Assembly (NCBI RefSeq): GCF_014202475.1
Contig: NZ_JACHGV010000003.1
Coordinates: 286,239 to 350,238, forward strand
DNA: 64,000 bases
Direction: 5' to 3'
Source of the DNA: Streptomyces paradoxus
Lineage (GTDB): Bacteria; Actinomycetota; Actinomycetes; Streptomycetales; Streptomycetaceae
In this document: one piece after another, positions 55,119-64,000 of the stretch
Layout: each line of letters begins with the position of its first letter
How positions within the stretch are numbered: the first letter of the stretch is position 1
Position numbers and translations under genes: made by a program
The notes under the pieces: model-generated
The model's input: only the letters and a program-made list of their open reading frames with translations
Databases searched by the model: none
What the model was told of the DNA's origin: nothing

Positions 55119-55387
55119 GGCGGCCGTCCTTCCCGATAGCCGAAGTGGGACAGGTGCGCAAGCCCTGTGGACAGGACGGGCGAGCGCAATGTCAGACTAG
55201 GAGTAAATATGACCGATATGCGGGATTGCCCGGCCGAGTTTCGGTGAGTGTTCCGTGAGCGTTGTCCACAGGCTGCGGGCCCGTGGTGGCTGAAGCCGGG
55301 CAACCCGGTCAGAATCTGGGCAGGGGGATACGGACGGGGCCTCGCCCGACGGGTGCGGCCCGCACGACCGATGAGCGGGAGGCAGCG

Positions 55388-57094
55388 GTGAGGACAGCGA
55401 CACTCGGACCGGCGCAACGCGCCGAGTCACTCGCATCCATGGCCGAGCGCGAGCTGGACGTGCTGGTCGTGGGTGCAGGCGTGGTCGGTGCGGGCACCGC
55501 GCTCGACGCCGTGACGCGGGGCTTGTCCACCGGTCTGGTCGAGGCGCGCGACTGGGCGTCCGGCACCTCCAGCCGGTCCAGCAAGCTCATCCACGGCGGC
55601 CTGCGCTATCTGGAGATGCTCGACTTCGCACTCGTCCGCGAGGCCCTGAAGGAACGCGGCCTGCTGCTGGAGCGGCTCGCCCCGCACCTGGTGAAGCCCG
55701 TGCCGTTCCTGTACCCGTTGCAGCACAAGGGCTGGGAGCGGCTGTACGCCGGGTCGGGCGTCGCCATGTACGACGCCATGTCCATGGCGCGCGGGCACGG
55801 CCGGGGCCTGCCGGTGCACCGTCATCTGACGCGCTCTCACGCCCTGCGTGTGGCCCCCTGCTTGAAGAAGGACGCCCTGGTCGGGGCGTTGCAGTACTAC
55901 GACGCGCAGATGGACGACGCCCGGTACGTGACGAACCTGGTGCGCACGGCGGTGGCCTACGGCGCCAAGGCCGCCAACCGCGCCCGCGTGACGGGTTTCC
56001 TGCGCGAGGGCGAGCGGGTCGTCGGCGCGAAGGTGCAGGACGTCGAGGGGGGCGGCGAGTACGAGATCCGCGCCAAGCAGGTCGTCAACGCCACCGGCGT
56101 GTGGACGGACGACACCCAGGCCATGGTCGGGGAGCGCGGCCAGTTCCACGTCCGGGCGTCCAAGGGCATCCACCTGGTCGTACCGCGCGACCGGATCCAC
56201 TCCACGACCGGCCTGATCCTGCGCACGGAGAAGTCGGTGCTGTTCGTCATCCCCTGGGGCAGGCACTGGATCGTCGGCACCACGGACACCGACTGGGACC
56301 TCGACAAGGCCCACCCGGCCGCGTCCAGCGCGGACATCGACTACCTGCTGGACCACGTGAACTCGGTGCTCTCCGTGCCGCTCACGAGGGACGACGTCCA
56401 GGGCGTGTACGCGGGCCTGCGGCCGCTGCTCGCCGGCGAGTCGGACGCCACCAGCAAGCTGTCGCGCGAGCACACCGTGGCGCATCCGGTGCCCGGGCTG
56501 GTCGTCGTGGCGGGCGGCAAGTACACGACGTACCGGGTCATGGCCAAGGACGCGGTGGACGCGGCGGTGCACGGGCTCGACATGCGCGTCGCCGAGTGCG
56601 TCACCGAGGACGTGCCGCTGTTGGGCGCCGAGGGCTACCGGGCGCTGTGGAACGCGCGGGCGCGGATCGCCGCCCGGACCGGACTCCACGTGGTGCGGGT
56701 CGAGCACATGCTGAACCGCTACGGGACGATGACCGAGGAACTCCTCGCGCTCATCGCGGAGGACCCGTCACTGGGCGAGCCCCTGGCGGCGGCCGACGAC
56801 TATCTGCGCGCCGAGATCGTGTACGCGGCCTCCCACGAGGGGGCGCGGCACCTGGACGACGTGCTGACACGGCGCACGCGCATCTCGATCGAGACCTTCG
56901 ACCGGGGCGCCCGCAGCGCACGCGACGCCGCCGAGCTGATGGCGCCCGTCCTCGGCTGGGACAAGGACCAGATCGAGCGCGAGGTCGAGCACTACCAGAA
57001 GCGGGTGGAGGCCGAGCGGGAGTCGCAGCGGCAGCCCGACGACCTGACGGCGGACGCGGCGCGGCTGGGGGCGCCGGACATCGTGCCGTTGTAG
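55388..57094 (+). CDS. glpD: Glycerol-3-phosphate dehydrogenase, FAD-dependent
   Basis: This membrane-associated enzyme oxidises glycerol-3-P to dihydroxyacetone-P and feeds electrons to the quinone pool. The 568-residue protein has the FAD motif DVLVVGAGVVGAGTALDAVTRGLSTGLVEARD, then SSKLIHGGLRYLE, and VVAGGKYTTYRVMAKDAVD. The C-terminal domain (after 400) is typical of GlpD. The GTG at 55388 follows GGGAGG with 5-base spacing. The upstream in-frame GTG at 55262 would add 42 unrelated residues. Confidence 0.95.
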   Translation: MRTATLGPAQRAESLASMAERELDVLVVGAGVVGAGTALDAVTRGLSTGLVEARDWASGTSSRSSKLIHGGLRYLEMLDFALVREALKERGLLLERLAPHLVKPVPFLYPLQHKGWERLYAGSGVAMYDAMSMARGHGRGLPVHRHLTRSHALRVAPCLKKDALVGALQYYDAQMDDARYVTNLVRTAVAYGAKAANRARVTGFLREGERVVGAKVQDVEGGGEYEIRAKQVVNATGVWTDDTQAMVGERGQFHVRASKGIHLVVPRDRIHSTTGLILRTEKSVLFVIPWGRHWIVGTTDTDWDLDKAHPAASSADIDYLLDHVNSVLSVPLTRDDVQGVYAGLRPLLAGESDATSKLSREHTVAHPVPGLVVVAGGKYTTYRVMAKDAVDAAVHGLDMRVAECVTEDVPLLGAEGYRALWNARARIAARTGLHVVRVEHMLNRYGTMTEELLALIAEDPSLGEPLAAADDYLRAEIVYAASHEGARHLDDVLTRRTRISIETFDRGARSARDAAELMAPVLGWDKDQIEREVEHYQKRVEAERESQRQPDDLTADAARLGAPDIVPL

Positions 57095-57174
57095 GCACCT
57101 GTCCCGGGAGGACGCTCCCGGTATCACCCGAACGAGTGTCGGGAAACGGGATCTCCGTTCGGAACCGGGACGTT

Positions 57175-58218
57175 CTACGAGGTGCGGGGGCAGAACTCGG
57201 CGGCGAGTAAGGCGGGTTCAAGGCCGTGATCTGCTATCGCGTCCGTGTTCACGCGGAAGGTGAGGACACGCCGGCCGTCGGCGGTGGCTGCGGTGCGCAC
57301 GTAGCTGCCGGATATGTGCCCGTTGTGCCCCCACACCGTCGTGCCGCACGGAAGTTTCTCGGGAAACAGCCCCATGCCGTACGCGCCGTGTGCGGCGCGG
57401 GTGTCGAGCATCTCGCGCAGCCAGTGCGGGGGCAGCAGCCGGCCGCCGAGCAGGGCCGAGTAGAAGCGGTCCAGGTCGGCGAGTGTGGTCACCAGCTCAC
57501 CCGCGGCTCCGGCCGCCCGCGGGTCGAGTTCGGTGACGTCGGTTCCGTCGGCGGCGTAGGCCCGGCCGTGCGGAGAGGGCAGCGTGGTGCGGGATCCGGG
57601 GAAGGAGGTGCCTGTCAGACGCAGGGGAGTGATGATGCGGCGCTTAGCCTCGGTGGCGTACGAGTGGCCGGTGGTCTGCTGGATGACCATGCCGAGCAGG
57701 ACGTAGTTGGTGTTCGAGTAGGCGAAGCGGCCGCGTTCGGACGGGGGGTGGGTGAGAGCGATGTTCAGGGCCTGACGAGGTGTGACGGGCGCGGTTCCGT
57801 CGGTGTCCGTGGTGAAGTCGTGCAGTCCGCTGGTGTGGGTGAGCAGGGAGCGCAGGGTCAGCCCGCGGCCGTCGTTGCCCGCTCCTCGCACCAGACCCGG
57901 CAGGTGCTGCTCCACCGTGTCGGACAGCGACAGCCGGTGCTCGGCGGCCAGTTGCAGCACGACCGTCGCGATGAACGTCTTCGTGATGCTCCCGGCGCGG
58001 AAGTGGTCCGGCCGGGCGATGCCCGGCTCGGTGCCGGCATAGCGGGTCGTGGTCCCCTCCTGGGCCAGCAGTGCCGCGGCCGGGACCCTGCCCTGGGTCA
58101 CCAGCAGCGGCAGCACCGCGTCGGCGGGCGGCATCGAGAGGGCGGACGAGTCGGCCGGCGGCAGACCGAACAGGGCGGCTGCCACCGGCAGTGCCAGCAA
58201 TGTCCGAAACGGCGGCAT
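57175..58218 (-). CDS. Secreted serine hydrolase (class C beta-lactamase / D-Ala-D-Ala carboxypeptidase family)
   Basis: The 347-residue protein has a signal peptide (MPPFRTLLALPVAAALFGLPPADSSA). The active-site motifs are SITK (Ser77-Lys80), YSN (167-169) and HNG (in WGHNGHISGSY), the SxxK/YxN/HxG set of class C beta-lactamases and DD-peptidases. Such Streptomyces proteins usually hydrolyse D-amino-acid peptides or esters. The ATG at 58218 has a strong GGGAGGAG site. A much longer open frame continues upstream antisense to the kinases and is spurious. Confidence 0.9.
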   Translation of the reverse strand: MPPFRTLLALPVAAALFGLPPADSSALSMPPADAVLPLLVTQGRVPAAALLAQEGTTTRYAGTEPGIARPDHFRAGSITKTFIATVVLQLAAEHRLSLSDTVEQHLPGLVRGAGNDGRGLTLRSLLTHTSGLHDFTTDTDGTAPVTPRQALNIALTHPPSERGRFAYSNTNYVLLGMVIQQTTGHSYATEAKRRIITPLRLTGTSFPGSRTTLPSPHGRAYAADGTDVTELDPRAAGAAGELVTTLADLDRFYSALLGGRLLPPHWLREMLDTRAAHGAYGMGLFPEKLPCGTTVWGHNGHISGSYVRTAATADGRRVLTFRVNTDAIADHGLEPALLAAEFCPRTS

Positions 58219-58389
58219 GCGGGCTCCTCCCTGATCAGGGCCCATCATGCAAGGCCGCGCGGGGCGGGACGCACCCGGGTTCCCGCGGGGCGGGCCCGCG
58301 GGTGCCCGCCAGGGGGCCCCTGGGCGCCGGGCACTTGTCGGGTGAGAGACAATGGAGGCTCTGTCAGGGCGGGTTGTATGAGGGGACGC

Positions 58390-60447
58390 ATGTCGGAGGC
58401 GGAGCGGGCGGGCACATCTCGTCAGGACACTCGTCAGGACAACAGGGAGCGTCTCCTCGCGGGGCGTTACCGGCTGGGCAAGGTGCTCGGCCGGGGAGGC
58501 ATGGGCACGGTGTGGCGGGCCCAGGACGAGACCCTCGGGCGGACGGTCGCCGTAAAGGAGCTGCGGTTCCCGTCGAACATCGACGAGGAGGAGAAGCGGC
58601 GGCTGATCACGCGGACGCTGCGCGAGGCCAAGGCGATCGCGCGGATCCGCAACAACAGCGCCGTGACGGTCTTCGACGTCGTCCAGGAGGACGACCGGCC
58701 CTGGATCGTGATGGAGCTCGTCGAGGGCAAGTCGCTCGCCGAGGTCATCCGGGAGGACGGCCTCCTCGAACCGAGGCGCGCCGCCGAGGTCGGGCTCGCC
58801 GTGCTCGACGTGCTGCGGTCCGCCCACCGCGAGGGCATCCTGCACCGCGACGTGAAGCCGTCGAACGTGCTGATCGCCGAGGACGGCCGGGTCGTGCTCA
58901 CCGACTTCGGCATCGCCCAGGTCGAGGGCGACCCGTCCATCACCTCGACGGGCATGCTCGTCGGCGCGCCCTCCTACATCTCCCCGGAGCGGGCGCGCGG
59001 GCACAAGCCGGGCCCGGCGGCCGACCTGTGGTCCCTCGGCGGGCTGCTGTACGCGGCGGTGGAGGGCGCGCCGCCGTACGACAAGGGGTCGGCCATAGCG
59101 ACCCTCACGGCCGTGATGACCGAGCCGCTGGAGGAGCCGAAGAACGCGGGTCCGCTGAAGGACGTCATCCACGGGCTGCTCACGAAGGACCCCGCGCAGC
59201 GGCTGGACGACGCGGGCGCCCGGGCGATGCTGAACTCGGTCCTGCGCGCGCCCGAGAAGGCCGAGGCGGAGCCGTTGGACGCGACGAAGGTCGTGCCGCT
59301 GCCGGCGCAGCCGGACCGGTCCTCGGGCAAGGGCGGTTCCTCGGGCTCCGGGGGCAAGCGGGGCGAGGAGGCCGGGGAGCGGCTGCGCGGGGCGCTGCGT
59401 TCCGTGCGCAAGGCTGCCGTGGGGACGGCTGCCGCTGGATCGGCCGCCGGTGCCACGTCGGGGGGCAAGTCCGGGGCCGGCAAGGGTTCTTCCCCGGCGG
59501 CGGGTACGGCCTCCACCGAGTCGGACAGCGGGGCGGGCCGGGGCGGTGCCGCGGATGCGTCCGGGGCTCAGCCGGGCCCGGCGGCGGCCGCCGGTTCCGC
59601 TGAGCGGAGCGGGCCGGAAGCGAAGACGGCGTCCGGTGGGCGGAGTTCGGGGTGGCCCGTCGTGCCGCCGCCGGACCTGCCGCCGCGGCCCGTGCCCCGG
59701 GCGCCGCTGACCGACGTGGTGCCGCGGCGGACCCTGATGATCATCGCGGTGGTCGTGGTGCTCGCCGTGATCGGCACCGTGCTCGCGATCGTGCTCAACG
59801 GTGACGGCAAGGACTCGGAGGGCGCCTCCGGTGCGGGCGGCGGGAAGACCGTCGCGACGGCGTCGAGCAGCACCAAGGGCGACGACGAAGGCGGTACGCG
59901 CACGGACAGCGGGGAGACCCAGCCCGCCCCGTCCGGGCCCGCCTCGGACGGCAAGCCGGGCGGCGGGGCGAACGGTTCCTCGGGCGAGGGCGGCACCGGC
60001 GGCGGGAAGGGCACCGCGGTGAAGTCGACTCACCAGGGTGACCAGGGGTACTCGATCGGTCTGCCGAAGGGGTGGAAGTACCAGTCCACGGGTGCGGCGG
60101 GCGACCGCTTCACCGGGCCCGACGGGCAGAAGCTGCTCATCGCCTGGACGTCCACGCCCAAGGGCGACCCGGTGGCGGACTGGAAGAACCAGGAGCGCTA
60201 CATGGTGCGCGCGCAGTACAAGCAGATCCGCATAGAGAAGGTGGAGTACCGCGGCTGGAACACGGCCGACTGGGAGTTCACCTACACGGACGGCGGCACC
60301 AAGTACCGCACGATCGACCGGGGTTTCGTGGTCGACGACCGGCAGGGGTACGCGCTGATGTACACGGCGAAGGCGGCCGGCTGGGACGGCGCGTTGCGCA
60401 AGGAGACCTGGCGGACGCTGACGAAGACCTTCGAACCCAAGTCCTGA
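58390..60447 (+). CDS. Transmembrane Ser/Thr protein kinase
   Basis: The 685-residue kinase has GRGGMGTVW (P-loop), VAVKEL (Lys56), HRDVKPSN (Asp154) and DFG (172-174), so it should be active. A Gly/Ser/Ala-rich linker leads to one membrane helix at about 447-470 (TLMIIAVVVVLAVIGTVLAIVLN). An extracytoplasmic domain follows (GYSIGLPKGWKYQS..., about 550-685) of a PsbP/Mog1-like sensor type. ATG 58378 is an alternative start. No PASTA repeats are present. Two further kinase-like genes follow on the same strand. Confidence 0.9.
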   Translation: MSEAERAGTSRQDTRQDNRERLLAGRYRLGKVLGRGGMGTVWRAQDETLGRTVAVKELRFPSNIDEEEKRRLITRTLREAKAIARIRNNSAVTVFDVVQEDDRPWIVMELVEGKSLAEVIREDGLLEPRRAAEVGLAVLDVLRSAHREGILHRDVKPSNVLIAEDGRVVLTDFGIAQVEGDPSITSTGMLVGAPSYISPERARGHKPGPAADLWSLGGLLYAAVEGAPPYDKGSAIATLTAVMTEPLEEPKNAGPLKDVIHGLLTKDPAQRLDDAGARAMLNSVLRAPEKAEAEPLDATKVVPLPAQPDRSSGKGGSSGSGGKRGEEAGERLRGALRSVRKAAVGTAAAGSAAGATSGGKSGAGKGSSPAAGTASTESDSGAGRGGAADASGAQPGPAAAAGSAERSGPEAKTASGGRSSGWPVVPPPDLPPRPVPRAPLTDVVPRRTLMIIAVVVVLAVIGTVLAIVLNGDGKDSEGASGAGGGKTVATASSSTKGDDEGGTRTDSGETQPAPSGPASDGKPGGGANGSSGEGGTGGGKGTAVKSTHQGDQGYSIGLPKGWKYQSTGAAGDRFTGPDGQKLLIAWTSTPKGDPVADWKNQERYMVRAQYKQIRIEKVEYRGWNTADWEFTYTDGGTKYRTIDRGFVVDDRQGYALMYTAKAAGWDGALRKETWRTLTKTFEPKS

Positions 60448-60600
60448 GCATGAGGCGCCCCGGGTTTGGGGAGTGAGATCTGGCATCACCGCATTGCGGG
60501 TTGCCTGCGGCACGTATCGTAAATGTTTGCGGACCGTGCGCAGCCGGAACGGACCGCGGGGCGAACGGATGTGACCGAACGGGCTGCCGGGGGAGGCAAC

Positions 60601-63105
60601 GTGGACGACTACGCGGGCCGGGTGCTCGCCGACCGCTACCGCCTGCCCCTGCCGCCGTCCGACGAGTACGAACTCACCGAGACCCGGGCCTTCGACACCT
60701 ACAGCGGACAGGAAGTCCTGGTCCGTCAGGTGCCGTTGCCCGAGGTGGTCGAGGCCGAGGTCCTCGACGCGGAAGGACTGCCCGACGGTTTCACGGCGCG
60801 TGACGGTGGTGCGCGGCGCTCCGGTGCCCGCGCGGGCACCCGGCGGCCCACGGACCCGGTGGTGCGGCGCGCCGTCGAGGCCGCGCAGGCCGCGGCGGCC
60901 ATTCCCGACCACCCCCGACTCGACCAGGTCTTCGACGTGTTCGCCGAGGGCGGTTCGCTGTGGATCGTCAGCGAGCTGGTGGCCGCGCGTCCGCTGGCGG
61001 CGCTGCTTGCCGAGAAGCCGCTGACGCCCTACCGGGCGGCCGAAGTGGCCTCCGACGTCCTGATGGCCCTTCGGGTGCTGCACGCGCACGGCTGGGTGCA
61101 CCGGAACATCACCGCGCGCACGGTGCTCGTCTGCGACGACGGCCGGGTGATGCTGACCGGGCTGGCGGTGGGCGCGGCGGAGGAGGCCCTGTGCGGATAT
61201 GACCCGGTTCCCGAACCGCCCTTCGAGGAATCCGGCCACGAGGGCGGCGCAGGGCCGGTCAACGGCGCGGGCGGTCCGGGCCCCGGGCCCGCCGGTGGCA
61301 TCGGTGGCGCGGGTGATCCCGAGGCCGCGCGGCGCGCCGCCATAGAGGCCCGCGAGGCCAGGGGGCTGCCCTCGGCGGGGGGCGGGACCACGGGTGGCGG
61401 CCGGGTCGTACCGGCGCGCGGTCCGGTGGAGGAGAGCGGAGACCCCCGGGCGGCGCGTGCCGGGGCGATCGCGGCCTACCGGGCCGGTGCCCGGGCCGCC
61501 GCACGGGTGCAGGAGGCGCAGCAGGGCGGGCGGGCGGCCCTGCCCGGAGCCCGCCCCGCGCCGGACGGCGGGGCAGCGCCCTACGGCAACGAGCCGGCGC
61601 AGTCCCCGTACATTCCCGGGCAGGGCACCGCCCCCGGGGCCGTACCGCCCGGGCGGATCGCGGACCCCTACGGCGTGGGCGGCAGTCCCCGGACCACGGC
61701 ATGGCACGGCGCCACGCCCCGCGGCACGACCGGCGGGGCGCCGGTTCCGCAGGGCCGGGAGCAGGCGGCGCTCCCCCCGGCCGCGGACACCGCGGCCCAC
61801 GGCGAGTCCGCCCGCTGGGACGACCTGGTCGCCGGCACCCCCGCCCCCCGGCGCGGTCCGGCCACGGCGCTGGCCGCCGAGCGGGCGCGGCAGGCGCGGA
61901 TGGCCGTGGTCGGGCCCGTCACGGAACGCTGGGCGCCGGAGCAGGCCGGCCCCGTGCACGAGAACTGGCAGCTGGCCGCGCCGATCGGACCCGCGACCGA
62001 CCTGTGGGCGCTGGGCGCCCTGCTCTTCAGGGCCGTGCAGGGGCACGCGCCCTACCCGGAGGAGTCCACGGCCGAGCTGGTGCAGATGGTGTGCGCGGAA
62101 CCGCCCGCGTACGCCGAGGAGTGCGGCCCGCTGCGGCCGGTCGTGGAGTCGCTGCTGCGGCAGGACCCCACCGAGCGCCTCGACTTCGAGGAAGTGCGCG
62201 GCTGGCTGCGCTCGCTGGTGCGCTCGGCGCCCGAGCCGGAGGCCGGGGTGCACGTCGTCCCTGCGCCGCCCGTGGACGCCCGGCGGCTGCCCGTCGTACG
62301 GCGCCGGGGCGAGCTCGTGCGCAGGCGGAAGGCCGGGCTGCCCGCCCATCACGGGCGGCACAAACGGGCCCGGAAGGAGTCCGGTTCGCCGCACCGCCTC
62401 GGCCGCACCCTGCTCCTGCTGGTCCTGCTCGCGATGGCCGCGGCGATCGCCTACGCCATGCTCTTCATGCCCAAGTCGGGGACCGGCGGCGCGGACGGCG
62501 CCGACCGTACCGGTGCCGCCGGTGAGGTCAGCCAGGCGCCCGAGCCGGACGCCAGCAGCGAGCCCCGGCCCGACCAGACGTCTCCCGAGCCGGAGAAGAG
62601 CCCCTCGTCGTCGGCCGGTACCACGGAGACGCAGACCACCGGCCCGGACGTCGCCGACGGCTTCACCCTGCGCAAGGACGCGGCGGGCTTCCAGGTCGCC
62701 GTCGCCAAGGGCTGGGACCGCAGCGCGCGGGGCGGCAGCGGCCAGGTCGTCTACTCCAAGGGCGACTTCGAACTCATCGTCGTGGCGGGCCGGGACAGCG
62801 CGTCGGAGTACGGCGACGACCCGATGGCCTACCAGCGGGAGCGGGAGCGCGAGCTGCAGCCGTACCGCGACTCCAGCTGGGCCACCTCCACCGGGCTGAA
62901 GACGATCGAGGTGGGCGGACGGACCATGGCCGAGGGCCAGTTCACCTGGACCGGCGGCGACGGGGGCGAACTGTACGTCCGCAACCTCGCGATGCTGGTC
63001 GAGGGGCGCTACCACGTGGTCCAGGTGCGCGGCCCGGAGTCCGAACGCGACGAGGTGACGCGGCTGTACGAGCAGGCGGCCGCCACATACAAGGTGACGA
63101 AGTGA
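60601..63105 (+). CDS. Transmembrane pseudokinase with extracytoplasmic sensor-like domain
   Basis: The 834-residue reading starts at GTG 60601, preceded by GGGGGAGG. The N-lobe lacks a glycine loop and has Arg for the VAIK Lys (EVLVRQV). The catalytic loop is HRN (169) instead of HRD. The DFG site reads GLA (Thr-Gly-Leu-Ala at about 186-189). A Gly/Pro/Ala-rich insert of about 250 residues (205-455) then splits the kinase fold before a normal C-lobe (GPATDLWALGALLFRAVQGHAPYPEES). A membrane helix lies at about 601-622, then an outside domain related to that of the preceding kinase. It cannot bind ATP or transfer phosphate in the normal way. Confidence 0.88.
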   Translation: MDDYAGRVLADRYRLPLPPSDEYELTETRAFDTYSGQEVLVRQVPLPEVVEAEVLDAEGLPDGFTARDGGARRSGARAGTRRPTDPVVRRAVEAAQAAAAIPDHPRLDQVFDVFAEGGSLWIVSELVAARPLAALLAEKPLTPYRAAEVASDVLMALRVLHAHGWVHRNITARTVLVCDDGRVMLTGLAVGAAEEALCGYDPVPEPPFEESGHEGGAGPVNGAGGPGPGPAGGIGGAGDPEAARRAAIEAREARGLPSAGGGTTGGGRVVPARGPVEESGDPRAARAGAIAAYRAGARAAARVQEAQQGGRAALPGARPAPDGGAAPYGNEPAQSPYIPGQGTAPGAVPPGRIADPYGVGGSPRTTAWHGATPRGTTGGAPVPQGREQAALPPAADTAAHGESARWDDLVAGTPAPRRGPATALAAERARQARMAVVGPVTERWAPEQAGPVHENWQLAAPIGPATDLWALGALLFRAVQGHAPYPEESTAELVQMVCAEPPAYAEECGPLRPVVESLLRQDPTERLDFEEVRGWLRSLVRSAPEPEAGVHVVPAPPVDARRLPVVRRRGELVRRRKAGLPAHHGRHKRARKESGSPHRLGRTLLLLVLLAMAAAIAYAMLFMPKSGTGGADGADRTGAAGEVSQAPEPDASSEPRPDQTSPEPEKSPSSSAGTTETQTTGPDVADGFTLRKDAAGFQVAVAKGWDRSARGGSGQVVYSKGDFELIVVAGRDSASEYGDDPMAYQRERERELQPYRDSSWATSTGLKTIEVGGRTMAEGQFTWTGGDGGELYVRNLAMLVEGRYHVVQVRGPESERDEVTRLYEQAAATYKVTK

Positions 63106-63143
63106 GCGTGAACCGCGCCGCCTGTACGCCGCGGTTCACGCTC
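63104..63143 (+). terminator. Terminator after the pseudokinase gene
   Basis: A perfect 14-bp stem (arms 63104-63117 and 63130-63143) begins inside the stop codon, with a 12-base loop. The next kinase gene therefore probably has its own promoter. Confidence 0.8.
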
Positions 63144-63263
63144 TGGTTGCCTCCCGTCCCGGCAGTCGACAACCGTCACAGTGCGGTCACCGTGGTACCC
63201 CGCTTGTTCCCAGGGTGAGGGCGGGTCCTTACGCTGACCCTGTCAAGACCATTGCGGGGCAAC

Positions 63264-64000
63264 GTGAATCAGATGCAGGGCCTGCTCGTCGCGGGCCGCT
63301 ACCGGCTGGCCGAATCCATCGGCAGTGGCGGCATGGGCCGAGTCTGGCGTGCACATGATGAGGTGCTGCACCGGTCCGTCGCCATCAAGGAGTTGACGGC
63401 CGCCCTCTACGTCTCCGAGAGCGAGCAGGCGATCCTGCTGGCACGCACCCGGGCGGAGGCCAGGGCGGCAGCGCGCATCAACCACTCCGCCGTCGTCACC
63501 GTGCACGACGTACTGGAGCACGACGGCCGCCCGTGGATCGTGATGGAGCTGGTCGAGGGCCGCTCCCTGGCCGACGCGGTCAAGGAGGAGGGGCGCGTCG
63601 AGCCGCGCGAGGCCGCCCGCATCGGCCTCTGGGTGCTGCGGGCCCTGCGCGCCGCGCACACCGCCGGGGTCCTGCACCGCGACATCAAGCCGGGCAACGT
63701 CCTCCTCGCCCGCGACGGACGCGTGCTGCTCACGGACTTCGGCATCGCGCAGATCGAGGGCGACACGACCATCACACGCACCGGTGAGGTCGTCGGCTCG
63801 GTCGACTACCTGGCACCCGAGCGGGTGCGCGGCCACGACCCGGGCCCGTCCTCCGACCTGTGGGCGCTCGGCGCGACGCTCTACACGGCGGTGGAGGGCC
63901 GGTCGCCGTTCCGCCGCACCACGCCCCTGACCACCATGCAGGCCGTGGTCGAGGAGGAGGCCGCCGAGCTCCGGCACGCGGGCCCACTCGCGCCCGTCAT
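63264..64000 (+). CDS. Ser/Thr protein kinase (partial, cut by the window end)
   Basis: The visible 245 residues contain a complete catalytic core: GSGGMGRVW, VAIKEL (Lys42), HRDIKPGN (Asp140) and DFG (158-160). The activation segment ends DYLAPERVRGHDPGPSSDLWALG. It is closely related to the first kinase of the run and looks active. GTG 63264 is the likely start. ATG 63273 is an alternative. Whether a membrane helix follows cannot be seen. Confidence 0.92.
   Translation, partial: MNQMQGLLVAGRYRLAESIGSGGMGRVWRAHDEVLHRSVAIKELTAALYVSESEQAILLARTRAEARAAARINHSAVVTVHDVLEHDGRPWIVMELVEGRSLADAVKEEGRVEPREAARIGLWVLRALRAAHTAGVLHRDIKPGNVLLARDGRVLLTDFGIAQIEGDTTITRTGEVVGSVDYLAPERVRGHDPGPSSDLWALGATLYTAVEGRSPFRRTTPLTTMQAVVEEEAAELRHAGPLAPV

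Noticed and set aside
57175..63015. A single very long minus-strand open frame of over 1,900 codons
   Set aside because: Only its last 347 codons encode a recognisable protein with a ribosome-binding site (start 58218). The rest is antisense to two kinase-type genes and reflects the lack of stop codons in high-GC DNA.

Overview
The window is a chromosomal segment of a Streptomyces (high-GC actinomycete). The evidence is very high GC at third codon positions, frequent GTG starts, a WhiB-family gene matching whiD beside a gene matching bldM, an ECF42-type sigma factor with its DGPF partner, and a gene order that, from memory, matches the core region of S. coelicolor from the spc/alpha ribosomal operons to guaB. 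No insertion sequence, prophage, CRISPR array, tRNA or rRNA gene was found.

1-12010: translation and transcription core. It holds the 3' end of rplF, then rplR-rpsE-rpmD-rplO, secY-adk, map, infA-rpmJ-rpsM-rpsK, rpoA, rplQ, truA, two small membrane proteins of unknown role, and rplM-rpsI. rpsD is not between rpsK and rpoA. rpoA is bracketed by two perfect hairpins with UUCG loops.

12011-30690: cell-envelope precursors, cofactors and tRNA modification. Genes are glmM, a DUF389 membrane protein, coaA, a DrrAB-type exporter, glmS, a secreted SH3-like protein, acpS, a secreted beta-helix protein with a LacI-type operator, fused nnrE/nnrD, the wreck of an L,D-transpeptidase gene, alr, an alpha/beta hydrolase, tsaE, an L,D-transpeptidase-like protein without its catalytic Cys, and tsaB-rimI-tsaD. 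GlmS and GlmM feed UDP-GlcNAc synthesis and Alr supplies D-alanine. TsaB, TsaD and TsaE make the t6A modification of tRNA.

30690-40224: accessory metabolism and regulation. There is a GH3 glycosidase divergent from a LacI regulator, with a cluster of operators between them. Then come a LytR-CpsA-Psr protein, the DGPF/ECF42 sigma module with its predicted promoter, a methyltransferase and two tandem NodB-type deacetylase lipoproteins.

40225-48020: groES-groEL1 under two CIRCE operators, an unrecognised protein with a Gly/Asp-rich tail, a poorly coding stretch (about 43.75-44.69 kb), a SnoaL-like protein, an SDR, and a MOSC protein divergent from a LysR regulator.

48084-53364: developmental and purine locus: whiD, bldM (with an exact match to the sigma-BldN promoter consensus), an ECF sigma factor probably equal to ShbA, guaB and guaB3.

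53900-64000: a UDP-sugar dehydrogenase homologue lacking most catalytic residues, glpD, a secreted serine hydrolase, and a run of three Ser/Thr kinase genes. The middle kinase gene encodes a clear pseudokinase and the last is cut by the window edge. Several dead or decayed enzyme relatives (pseudokinase, dehydrogenase, L,D-transpeptidase-like protein, L,D-transpeptidase pseudogene, GuaB3) are the most notable theme.
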